This document shows positions 1 through 7,109 of a stretch of 21,084 nucleotides of DNA, one piece after another. The notes under the pieces are model-generated. The model was not told the origin of the DNA. It saw only the letters and a program-made list of their open reading frames with translations, and ran no database searches. Position 1 is the stretch's first letter. Each line of letters starts with the position of its first letter. Origin of the DNA: Pseudomonadota bacterium (GTDB lineage: Bacteria; Pseudomonadota; Alphaproteobacteria; Rhizobiales; Segnochrobactraceae); contig JAEZMP010000157.1 of the NCBI GenBank assembly GCA_023442215.1, forward strand, positions 1 to 21,084, in the 5' to 3' direction. Position numbers and translations under genes: made by a program.

Positions 1-1
1 G

Positions 2-1705
2 GCTACGGGTGCCTACGCCACCGCCAACGCGGGTTCCGGCATCAATGTCTCCGTCTCCGGCCTGACGCTCACCGGAACGGCCGCCTCCAATTACACCCTC
101 ACCACCACGTCGCTCTCCGGCAATATCGGCACCATCACGCAGGCCGCTCTTTCCATCACCGCGTCCAACGCCGTGAAGGTCTACGGGCAGGTGGCGACCT
201 TGTCGGGCTTCACCTCATCCGGCCTTCAGAACGGCGAGACGATCGGCTCCGTGACGTTGACGAGTGCGGGCCAGGCCGCGACGGCCAGCGTCGCCGGAAG
301 CCCCTATGCCATCATCGCGAGTAACGCGACCGGGGGAACCTTCGACGCCAGCAACTACGACATCACCTACCACGACGGCGCACTCGTCGTTTCGCCGGCG
401 ATCCTGACGGCGACCGCCGGCACGACCGCCAAGATCTATGGGGCCGCGGTGCCGGTCCTCGGCTACACCCTGTCCGGCTGGCAGAACGGCGACCAAGCCA
501 CCACGACTGCGACTGGAATCGTCGTCTCCACCACCGCCACCACCGCGTCCGGGGTCGGCAGCTACCTGACGTCCGCCTCCGGCGGCACGATCACCGGCGC
601 CGCCGCGGGCAACTATGTCCTCGGCTATGCCACCGGCACCCTCGCCGTGAACCCGGCGGCGCTGACGGTCACGGCCTCGAACGTGAGCAAGACCTACGGC
701 GCAGCCATCGCGCTGAACGGTTCGTCCGGGTTCACGGTCGCCGGTCTCGTCAACGGCGACAGCGTGACGTCCGTCGCGCTCTCGAGCAGCGGCACCGCCG
801 CCACGACCGGCATCGGGACCTATGGCATCGCAGCATCCGGCGCGCGGGGCTCTGGGCTCGCGAACTACACCATCGCCTATGTCGACGGCATCCTGACGGT
901 GAACCCGGCTGCACTGCTCGTCACGGCCGCCAACGCCACCAAGACTTACGGCAACGGACTGACGCTCGACGGCTCGACCGGCTTCACCACCGCCGGCCTC
1001 CTGAACGGAGACAGCGTGGCCTCGGTCACGCTGGCGAGCAGCGGCACGGCCACCACTGCCGGGGTGGGCAGCTATGGCATCACCGCCTCGAATGCCTTGG
1101 GCTCCGGCCTCGGAAACTACACCGTCACCTATGTCGACGGGACGATGACGGTGACCCCGCGCCCGATCACGGTCGCGGCGAACAACGCGGCGATGACGGC
1201 CGGCAGCGCCATCCCGCCGCTGACCTGGACCATCGCGCTCGGTAATCTCGTCAACGGCGATACGTTGACCGGCGCCCTGGCGACGTCGGCGACGTCTTCT
1301 TCGACCGCCGGCACCTACCCGATCCTGCAGGGAAGCCTTGCAGCCTCGGTCAACTATGACCTGACCTATGTGCCCGGCACGCTGGTGGTGCGGGCCAGCA
1401 ACGGCCCCACCCCGCAGCAGATCGTGACGCTCGTCACGGCCTCCACCCCGACCAACCGGTTCGTGCAGACGTCGGCGTCGTCGGCTGGCGTGGTGTTCGA
1501 TACCGGCTCGACGTCGGGTTCGGATACCGGCAACGGCAGCGGCGCCAGTTCGACCGCCGAGAGCACCGGAAGCAGCGCGACGACCGGCGAGGACTCGGGC
1601 TCCGGCTGCACCGGCGGCGCGACCGCCAGCGCGTCCTGTACCACCACGCCGCATCCGGCGAACACCCGCGTCGGACGCTTCCTGAGGTTCTCGAGCCTGC
1701 AATAA
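2..1705 (+). CDS. Large MBG/YDG-repeat adhesin, 3' part (filamentous-haemagglutinin type)
   Basis: The reading frame is open from base 2, so this is the C-terminal part of a larger protein; the GTG at 173 is only an internal codon. The visible 567 residues are almost entirely tandem repeats of about 84 residues, each starting like 'ALTVTASN..KTYG', containing 'GL.NGDS(V)' and ending 'NYT..YVDG.LTV.PA'. This is the pattern of MBG/YDG domains in surface-exposed FhaB-like or autotransporter-like adhesins. Five units can be read: about 146-400, 401-658, 659-910, 911-1159 and 1160-1395. They are preceded by a YDG-type end ('ATGAYATANAGSG'). A Ser/Thr/Gly-rich tail with two cysteines follows the repeats (1400-1705); no beta-barrel translocator is visible. 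The likely role is adhesion or biofilm at the cell surface, exported by two-partner or type I secretion. The family call is firm; the export route is inference because the N-terminus is missing. Confidence 0.85.
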   Translation, partial: ATGAYATANAGSGINVSVSGLTLTGTAASNYTLTTTSLSGNIGTITQAALSITASNAVKVYGQVATLSGFTSSGLQNGETIGSVTLTSAGQAATASVAGSPYAIIASNATGGTFDASNYDITYHDGALVVSPAILTATAGTTAKIYGAAVPVLGYTLSGWQNGDQATTTATGIVVSTTATTASGVGSYLTSASGGTITGAAAGNYVLGYATGTLAVNPAALTVTASNVSKTYGAAIALNGSSGFTVAGLVNGDSVTSVALSSSGTAATTGIGTYGIAASGARGSGLANYTIAYVDGILTVNPAALLVTAANATKTYGNGLTLDGSTGFTTAGLLNGDSVASVTLASSGTATTAGVGSYGITASNALGSGLGNYTVTYVDGTMTVTPRPITVAANNAAMTAGSAIPPLTWTIALGNLVNGDTLTGALATSATSSSTAGTYPILQGSLAASVNYDLTYVPGTLVVRASNGPTPQQIVTLVTASTPTNRFVQTSASSAGVVFDTGSTSGSDTGNGSGASSTAESTGSSATTGEDSGSGCTGGATASASCTTTPHPANTRVGRFLRFSSLQ

Positions 1706-1721
1706 TCGCTTGAAATGCATG

Positions 1722-1783
1722 CGCCGGGTCGCGGGCGTTATCCCGAGACCCGGCGATGATCGGCCGGACGCGGCGATCCGGCC
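1722..1783. terminator. Two stacked hairpins between convergent genes
   Basis: CGCCGGGTC (1722-1730) pairs with GACCCGGCG (1747-1755). After one mismatch the stem continues with CGGG/CCCG around the loop CGTTAT. A second stem, GGCCGGA (1762-1768) with TCCGGCC (1777-1783), has an 8-nt loop. They fill the 87-bp gap between the adhesin stop and the stop of the convergent repressor gene, where a bidirectional terminator is expected. There is no clear T tract on either side, so the mechanism is uncertain. Confidence 0.6.
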
Positions 1784-1792
1784 TCCAGCCAA

Positions 1793-2548
1793 CTAAGCCT
1801 CGATCACGGTCACGCCCGCAGCCCTCAAGGCGCCGCCCATCTCGGATGGAAGGCCCGATTCCGTCACGACCGTGCCGATCTCCGCAAGCGGCACGATCTG
1901 ATAGGGCGATGCAGCTCCCAGCTTCTCCCGCGTCGCCAGCACGATGGTCTCGGCCGCCTGACGCGCGATCTGGCGCTTGATCGCCGCCTCCTCCCGATCT
2001 GCCGTCGTGACGCCGGTTTCGGGGTGAACGCCGGTCGCACCCATGAAGAACAGATCGACGCGAATGCGGGAGATCGCCTCTGCGGTCGTCGCCCCCACAG
2101 CGACGATGGAATGCTTGAAAAGCCGTCCTCCGATGAGTTCGACCTCCACCGTGGGATGATGGGCGAGTTCCACGGCGATGCTCGGGCTGTGGGTCACGAT
2201 GACAGCCTTTAGATCGGGGGAGAGCTGGCGCGCCAGTTGCACGTTCGTCGTTCCGCCGTCTAGGAACACCACCTGGCCGGGCTCGATCATCCGTGCGGCC
2301 ACGCGCCCGAGGCTGGCCTTCACCGTGAGACCAGTCCGCTCGCGCGCGCCGAAATCCACCACGGCCGGAGAACTCGGCAAGGCGCCGCCGTGCACGCGCT
2401 GCAGGCGGCCCTCTGCCGCCAGTTCCCGCAGGTCGCGTCGGATCGTGTCCTCCGACACGCCGAGTTGCAGGCTGAACTCCTTCGCCACGAGACGTCCGTC
2501 GCGCTGCAGCACCTGCAGAATCAGCGCCTTGCGTTCCGATGTCAGCAT
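1793..2548 (-). CDS. DeoR/GlpR-family transcriptional regulator
   Basis: This 251-residue protein has the classic DeoR layout and length. An N-terminal winged helix-turn-helix occupies residues 1-57 ('MLTSERKALILQVLQ..G', then 'LGVSEDTIRRDLREL..EG.L.RVHGGA', the family signature). A DeoRC sensor domain follows at about 75-235, with 'DGGTTNVQLARQL', 'IGGRLF', 'FMGATGVHPETGVTT' and 'EAAIKRQIA'. Members normally repress neighbouring catabolic genes and release DNA on binding a phosphorylated sugar or similar metabolite. It lies divergent from the Nudix hydrolase gene with about 110 bp between the preferred starts, and the shared region carries repeated GCACGAAATT boxes. Autoregulation and control of the Nudix gene are therefore likely (inference). 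The effector cannot be told from sequence; no sugar kinase or transporter lies nearby. Confidence 0.93.
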   Translation of the reverse strand: MLTSERKALILQVLQRDGRLVAKEFSLQLGVSEDTIRRDLRELAAEGRLQRVHGGALPSSPAVVDFGARERTGLTVKASLGRVAARMIEPGQVVFLDGGTTNVQLARQLSPDLKAVIVTHSPSIAVELAHHPTVEVELIGGRLFKHSIVAVGATTAEAISRIRVDLFFMGATGVHPETGVTTADREEAAIKRQIARQAAETIVLATREKLGAASPYQIVPLAEIGTVVTESGLPSEMGGALRAAGVTVIEA

Positions 2549-2561
2549 CCTGCCTCAACCT

Positions 2562-2601
2562 GCACGAAATTCATTGACTCCGCACGAAATTGCATGAAAA
2601 T
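2562..2601. promoter_or_regulatory. Phased direct-repeat operator on the deoR/nudK divergent promoter
   Basis: GCACGAAATT occurs at 2562-2571 and again at 2582-2591, exactly 20 bp apart. A degenerate third box, GCATGAAAAT, follows directly at 2592-2601, giving a 10-bp phase with one position (2572-2581) skipped. Read on the minus strand the boxes are AATTTCGTGC, resembling the TTTCGT-type direct repeats bound by several DeoR-family repressors. A plausible plus-strand promoter overlaps them: TTGACT (2574-2579), a 16-bp spacer and GAAAAT (2596-2601). Bound repressor would therefore occlude polymerase. The repeats are seen directly; the regulator assignment is inference from position and family habit. 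Confidence 0.6.
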
Positions 2602-2661
2602 CCTGTCCTGTCCAGTGGGAAGGCGGTGGCCCCGCGCTTCCGAAGCTACAGGGGAACGAGC

Positions 2662-3258
2662 TTGAGCATCGCAGACCGGATCAGCATCGAAGATGTCGTT
2701 GTTCTCTCCGATGACTGGCACGTCCTCAGGAAGACGATCTTCTCGTTCCGGCGCAGCGACGGCAGCTGGCAGCGCCTGTCCCGCGAGACATATGATCGTG
2801 GAAACGGCGCCACGATCCTGCTCTACGATCCGGAGCGCCGCACCGTCGTCCTGACGCGGCAGTTCCGCTATCCCGCCTTCGTCAACGGTCACGACGACCT
2901 GCTCATCGAAGCCCCGGCGGGTCTTCTCGACGATGCCGAGCCGGAGGTCCGGATCCGTGCCGAGACGGAGGAGGAGACCGGGTTTCGCGTCCGCGAGGTC
3001 CGGCAGATCTACGATGCGTTCATGAGCCCGGGATCGGTCACGGAGCGGCTGCACTTCTTCGTGGGAGAATACGCGCCCGGCGATCGCGCCTCGAAGGGAG
3101 GCGGCAACGCGACGGAAGGTGAGGATATCGCGGTGATCGAGGTCGATATCGACGATGCGCTATCGATGATCGAGTCCGGCGCGATCCGCGATGGCAAGAC
3201 CATCATGCTGCTGCAATATGCAGCGCTGCATCTGTTCGCCCCCCGGCGCGGGCTCTGA
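2662..3258 (+). CDS. nudK: NudK-like Nudix hydrolase (GDP-mannose / ADP-ribose type pyrophosphatase)
   Basis: A 198-residue Nudix protein resembling E. coli NudK along its length: 'RETYDRGNGATILLYDPE', 'VVLTRQFRYP.FVNG', 'LIEAPAGLLDDAEPE', 'AETEEETGF', 'MSPGSVTERLHFFVGEY' and 'IRDGKTIMLLQY'. The Nudix box spans about residues 86-108. As I recall for NudK, it departs from the strict consensus at its first Gly and Arg, but the metal-binding EE-x-G core (E104, E105) is present. The family hydrolyses nucleoside-diphosphate sugars, such as GDP-mannose to mannose-1-phosphate and GMP. I chose the TTG at 2662 because AGGGG lies at 2650-2654, the product length matches the family, and the candidate promoter at 2574-2601 would place transcription start after the upstream TTG (2590). 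A GTG at 2626 is an alternative. The pairing with a DeoR repressor suggests sugar-nucleotide turnover. Confidence 0.88.
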   Translation: MSIADRISIEDVVVLSDDWHVLRKTIFSFRRSDGSWQRLSRETYDRGNGATILLYDPERRTVVLTRQFRYPAFVNGHDDLLIEAPAGLLDDAEPEVRIRAETEEETGFRVREVRQIYDAFMSPGSVTERLHFFVGEYAPGDRASKGGGNATEGEDIAVIEVDIDDALSMIESGAIRDGKTIMLLQYAALHLFAPRRGL

Positions 3259-3347
3259 ACGAGAGCTCGGCGCCCGCTGGCGGCAAGGCGTGGCGAACAC
3301 CAGCCTTCCCGCCGGTCACGCAGCCGCCCTCACGTCGCCGCCGGTCT

Positions 3348-6300
3348 TCAGCCCGCGACCACACGCACCAGCTGCGGCACCTTCTGGCGACCGCCGACAT
3401 AGGCGTCGCACTGCCGATAGAGGCCGACACCGAGATTGAGAAACAGGTCCGCCGCCCCCGCGCCGATGATCATGAAGGTCTTGGTTTCCGGATCTTCGAC
3501 GAGACGGCAGGCCTGCATCACCCCCTGGCTGGCCGTCCGGCCGCAGAACTGCACGAGCGCATATCCGTCCCGACCATCGTCGTCCGCGATGTAGCCGACG
3601 ACCCCGGCGACGAGTTGCAGGCTGTAGCACACGACCTCCGCGCCGGCCTGAAACAGCACGAAGCTCTGGTAGGCGGGTGGGGTCATCACGGTCTTGAGCT
3701 TCTGGTACCGCAGAGCATATTGCAGCAACCCGACCGTGAAGATCAGTTCGTTGCAGTTGCGGGTCACCTTGGAGGCCGCCTTGCCGCTGGTCCAGGGATT
3801 GGTTCCGGCGATGTGACCGACGAGCCCCAGCCCCCAGCTGAACCATTGCAGCTTGGAGGTCAGCTGCTGGGCCGGCACCGGGGTTGCCGCCGCGGGCGCA
3901 TCGAGCAGGATCGAAGCGAAGCTGGCATATGTCGCCCCAACTTCCTTGATGAACCAGAGCTTGTTGGAAAGGTCGCCGGATTGCGCCGTCGGAATGTTCA
4001 CGGCCGGCAGCGTCGCCTTCACCACCTCGCCGATCGGCGCCTCGCCGAACGCGATCTTGAAGGTCACCGTGGTAAGGATCGCGGGCGGCAGCAGCACGAT
4101 GTCGATGAGGCGGGCGGAGACGTCGACGGTCCTGCCGGTGGCAAGCTTGATCAGCTTGGCGACGAACGGCACCCTGATCCGCATGAAGAGAATGTCGCGG
4201 AACGCGCCGATCAGCCCCGCGAGCGCGTCGATCAGGGCGAGCGCGACTGATTTCATCGCCGCCGTCGCCGCCTCCGCGATCCGGATGCAGACGGCGATGA
4301 CGAGCTTCTGGATCTTGTCGACGTCGAGATCGGCAAGGCTGAAGCCCTTGTCGCCGAAGATCTCCGCGAAATCGCGACCGAGGTCGCTGCTCATCGTGGC
4401 GAGGTTCTGCAACTGCTCATCGGCGAGACGGGTGAGCACGTCATCGGACGGATCGGACGACGGAAGTTCGATGTCGATGATCTGGCGGCCGAGGCTGCTC
4501 AGCTGATCCATGACCCACGCGCCGGGCCCGCCTCCCAACACCTCGTCCTTGACGCCGCCGGGCTTCTGAACCCGGGCGATCGTCCCGCCGCCGGGCGCAA
4601 GGGCGGACCGGTCGGAAGGCCGCACGCCGAGCTCCACGCCCTTGCTGCGGATCGCGGACAGGGCGGTGTCGAAGGCCGGGCCGACGACCGTCTTCAGGTT
4701 CAGCACCTGCCGCCGGATCGCCACGAGATCGGCATCGACCATGTCCGCGAGCTTGTTGCGGACCGCGATGATGTCTTCCCAATCAAACAGGAACTTCAGG
4801 AAGTTCCACGCCTTCTCCACGCCCGTCTTGATGCCGCTCCAGGCCCATTTGAAGAATCCGCCGATCTCCTCCAGCGTCGACAGCACGAACGACTTGACCT
4901 TGCCGGCGATGGTGCAGACGAATTCAACGACGTCGCCGGCCTTGCGCACGACGAACGACACGGCATCCTTGATGTTGTTCCACAGCCCCTCGAACAGATC
5001 GGACAGCGAGCTGCCCAACTGCTGGAACGCAGCGCCTCCGCCCGCGCCCTGAACCGGCAAACGGACGGCGTCCTCCCCGCTCACGGTCTGCAACCCGCCC
5101 TTGCCGTCCCCGGCGACGCCCCAGCCGTAGCCGTCGGGCAGCGCCGCTGCCGAGATCGCCGACGAGAACGGCGCCTCGGCCTTGACGAGCCGCACCCCCG
5201 GCACCGTGCTGTCCGTAGTGGCCGCAAGCGTCGCCGCCTGCTTCAATGCGGCGACGAGCGAGTCGACCGCCGCCGTCCGGGAGCCGGAGCGATAGTCGTC
5301 GCCGAGCAGATAGCCCTTGCCGTTTTCGTCCTTCGCCTTGCGCAGGTCTTCGGCGGTGATCGACCCGAAGCGGCGGTAAAGCGCCACCGCGGGATTGATG
5401 TCGAGGCTTGCGCCGAAACCGTCGATTTCGATGCGGTAGGTCGCTGGACTGAAGGAAAGCGCGCGGTTGAAAATCGTCACGCATCCTTGCAGGCCCGTCG
5501 TAATCGTCGCGGCACGGTCGGGGCCGATGGAATAGCTACGCCCGTTGATGACAACACAGGACGGTACGGACGTCCGCACCCGCACCCGCGCCGCCGGAAG
5601 CGGCACGCCGGCGCCGTCGCACACGCCGAGATTGGTCGCGAAGCAGGTAATCGCGGCCGCCTCCTGCGGATCGGCGACGCTGATGTCCATCTCCTGCCAG
5701 ATGCCGGCAGCGTCGCGCCACAGGTGGGCGGCACGGCCGCGGCCGTAGACCACCAGCACAGAACCCGTCAGCGCGTCGTCGCCGTGGGCGGGGGCGATCT
5801 CCACCACATCGTCGCGCAGAACCAGCGGCGTGCCCCACTCCGCGGTAATGCCGGCACGCGGCACGACGACGAGCCGGCCGTCTTCCAGCAGCGCCCATGC
5901 CGTTGCCGCGCCGTCCTGAGCCTCCGTCACCAGGAGCCTCTGCACCCCGTCGGCAATCGAGGGAGAAATCACCACCTCGAGGTCGGCATCCTCCTGATAG
6001 AGGAACTGGGTGGCCGGGATACGGTGGACGCCCTTGCCGCCGATATAGAGATCGGCGCCGACCGGACGGTCGAGCCCGAGCGCGAGCACCTGGGCTCCGT
6101 CGGGACAACGGAAGGTGTAGACGCTCGTCGTTTCAGGATCGCCTGCCCGCCCGAGCGCCGGCAGCGGCCGCGCGAACAGCGTGCCCTCCTGGCGGCGCGT
6201 CGCGGCGCCCAGCACGTGCAGCACGCCACGGCCTTCCAGCCCGCCGACATGAAAGTCCGAGATGCGCTCGAGATCGGTCGCGACGCTGAAGACGAGTGCA

Positions 6301-6932
6301 CCTTCTGCGAAGGAGCGGGGAAGGTCGCTGCGGATGAGATAGGCGTTCTGCCTGTCGTCGCCTGCAGACAGAACCACCGTCCACACGCCCCGTCCATCTC
6401 GCATCACTCGAATGGCGTCCACGGCGAGCGCTCCGCGCCGGCCGTAATCGACCCAGGAAATCGCACTCCAGTCGGTCGTCCGGCTGTCGAGATCATAGGC
6501 CACGAACACGTGGCTTTGCCGGCCGCCGTCTCCGGTTCCAATCGCGACCGCGACCGTGATGCGGTCATCCTCCGTCCAGGCCGCGCCGAAAGCCTGCACC
6601 GGCCCCTCTGCCAAGGCGCCCAATCCGGCGCTGAGGTCAGTGGTTTCCCAGCTCGCGGACTCCGCCGCGCCGCTGGCGGTCCGACGAACCAGAGACAGCC
6701 TGCTGCGATTGCCGAGGGTCAGCACCATCGGTGCGAGCGGCTGCTGACGCCGGTCCGGGATGGCGATGACGCGGGGCTGAAACCGGCCCTTGGCAGCGAG
6801 ATCCGCAAGGTCCTCCCGGCCGAAGGTCCGGGCCGGTTCGATATAGTCCATGATCTCCGTGCCGACCGTGAACTGCATCGGCTTGCCGTCGGTATCGACC
6901 GCTTCGAAGCGGGTGGTGTTCGAAGGCTGCAT
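3348..6932 (-). CDS. Large uncharacterised protein: propeller-like N-terminus, Ig-like middle, helical hydrophobic C-terminus
   Basis: A 1194-residue protein I cannot assign to a characterised family. The ATG at 6932 is preferred over an upstream in-frame start (7058) because GAGGGGAG sits just upstream. Residues about 50-420 are short beta-rich repeats ('VFVAYDLDSRTTDWSAISWVDYG', 'GRGVLHVLGAA', 'AHLWRDAAGIWQEMDISV'), suggesting a beta-propeller. Residues 425-515 look Ig-like ('GAGVPLPAARVRVRT', 'VVINGRSYSIGP', 'YRIEIDGFGASLDINPA'). Residues 645-735 hold tryptophan-rich amphipathic helices ending 'FLKFLFDWEDI'. Residues 820-1190 are long helices with several hydrophobic stretches. There is no signal peptide. 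From memory, large proteins with this Ig-like plus FLFDWxDI arrangement occur widely in bacteria and some fungi without known function. It is the last gene of the minus-strand cassette, 177 bp after the 568-residue gene. A membrane-acting effector is possible but unproven. Confidence 0.75.
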   Translation of the reverse strand: MQPSNTTRFEAVDTDGKPMQFTVGTEIMDYIEPARTFGREDLADLAAKGRFQPRVIAIPDRRQQPLAPMVLTLGNRSRLSLVRRTASGAAESASWETTDLSAGLGALAEGPVQAFGAAWTEDDRITVAVAIGTGDGGRQSHVFVAYDLDSRTTDWSAISWVDYGRRGALAVDAIRVMRDGRGVWTVVLSAGDDRQNAYLIRSDLPRSFAEGALVFSVATDLERISDFHVGGLEGRGVLHVLGAATRRQEGTLFARPLPALGRAGDPETTSVYTFRCPDGAQVLALGLDRPVGADLYIGGKGVHRIPATQFLYQEDADLEVVISPSIADGVQRLLVTEAQDGAATAWALLEDGRLVVVPRAGITAEWGTPLVLRDDVVEIAPAHGDDALTGSVLVVYGRGRAAHLWRDAAGIWQEMDISVADPQEAAAITCFATNLGVCDGAGVPLPAARVRVRTSVPSCVVINGRSYSIGPDRAATITTGLQGCVTIFNRALSFSPATYRIEIDGFGASLDINPAVALYRRFGSITAEDLRKAKDENGKGYLLGDDYRSGSRTAAVDSLVAALKQAATLAATTDSTVPGVRLVKAEAPFSSAISAAALPDGYGWGVAGDGKGGLQTVSGEDAVRLPVQGAGGGAAFQQLGSSLSDLFEGLWNNIKDAVSFVVRKAGDVVEFVCTIAGKVKSFVLSTLEEIGGFFKWAWSGIKTGVEKAWNFLKFLFDWEDIIAVRNKLADMVDADLVAIRRQVLNLKTVVGPAFDTALSAIRSKGVELGVRPSDRSALAPGGGTIARVQKPGGVKDEVLGGGPGAWVMDQLSSLGRQIIDIELPSSDPSDDVLTRLADEQLQNLATMSSDLGRDFAEIFGDKGFSLADLDVDKIQKLVIAVCIRIAEAATAAMKSVALALIDALAGLIGAFRDILFMRIRVPFVAKLIKLATGRTVDVSARLIDIVLLPPAILTTVTFKIAFGEAPIGEVVKATLPAVNIPTAQSGDLSNKLWFIKEVGATYASFASILLDAPAAATPVPAQQLTSKLQWFSWGLGLVGHIAGTNPWTSGKAASKVTRNCNELIFTVGLLQYALRYQKLKTVMTPPAYQSFVLFQAGAEVVCYSLQLVAGVVGYIADDDGRDGYALVQFCGRTASQGVMQACRLVEDPETKTFMIIGAGAADLFLNLGVGLYRQCDAYVGGRQKVPQLVRVVAG

Positions 6933-7109
6933 GGCGTGCTCCCCTCGGCACGTTCTTGCCGAATGGCCTATCCGGCCGGCGGGAACGTGCTCAACGGTTG
7001 AATGTGGAAGAGGCGGTCGATCAGTAGAGGCGTCGCCCTGGGAAGGCCGCACCGCCACATGGCGCGAAGCCGTGGAAGCGATCTCATGGCGTTGGCCGGC
7101 GCAGCCGCC

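Noticed and set aside
146..1395. Regular spacing of about 250 bp as a CRISPR-like or satellite array
   Set aside because: The periodicity is in coding repeats of a surface protein, with degenerate DNA identity and an intact reading frame.
215..1792. Long minus-strand open frame (525 codons) opposite the adhesin
   Set aside because: Arg/Gly-rich composition with no domain; it is the antisense of the MBG repeats on GC-rich DNA, and the plus-strand frame has clear repeated domains.
2590..2661. N-terminal extension of the Nudix protein from the TTG at 2590
   Set aside because: It lacks a ribosome site, overlaps the candidate promoter and operator, and adds residues absent from NudK relatives; the TTG at 2662 has AGGGG upstream.
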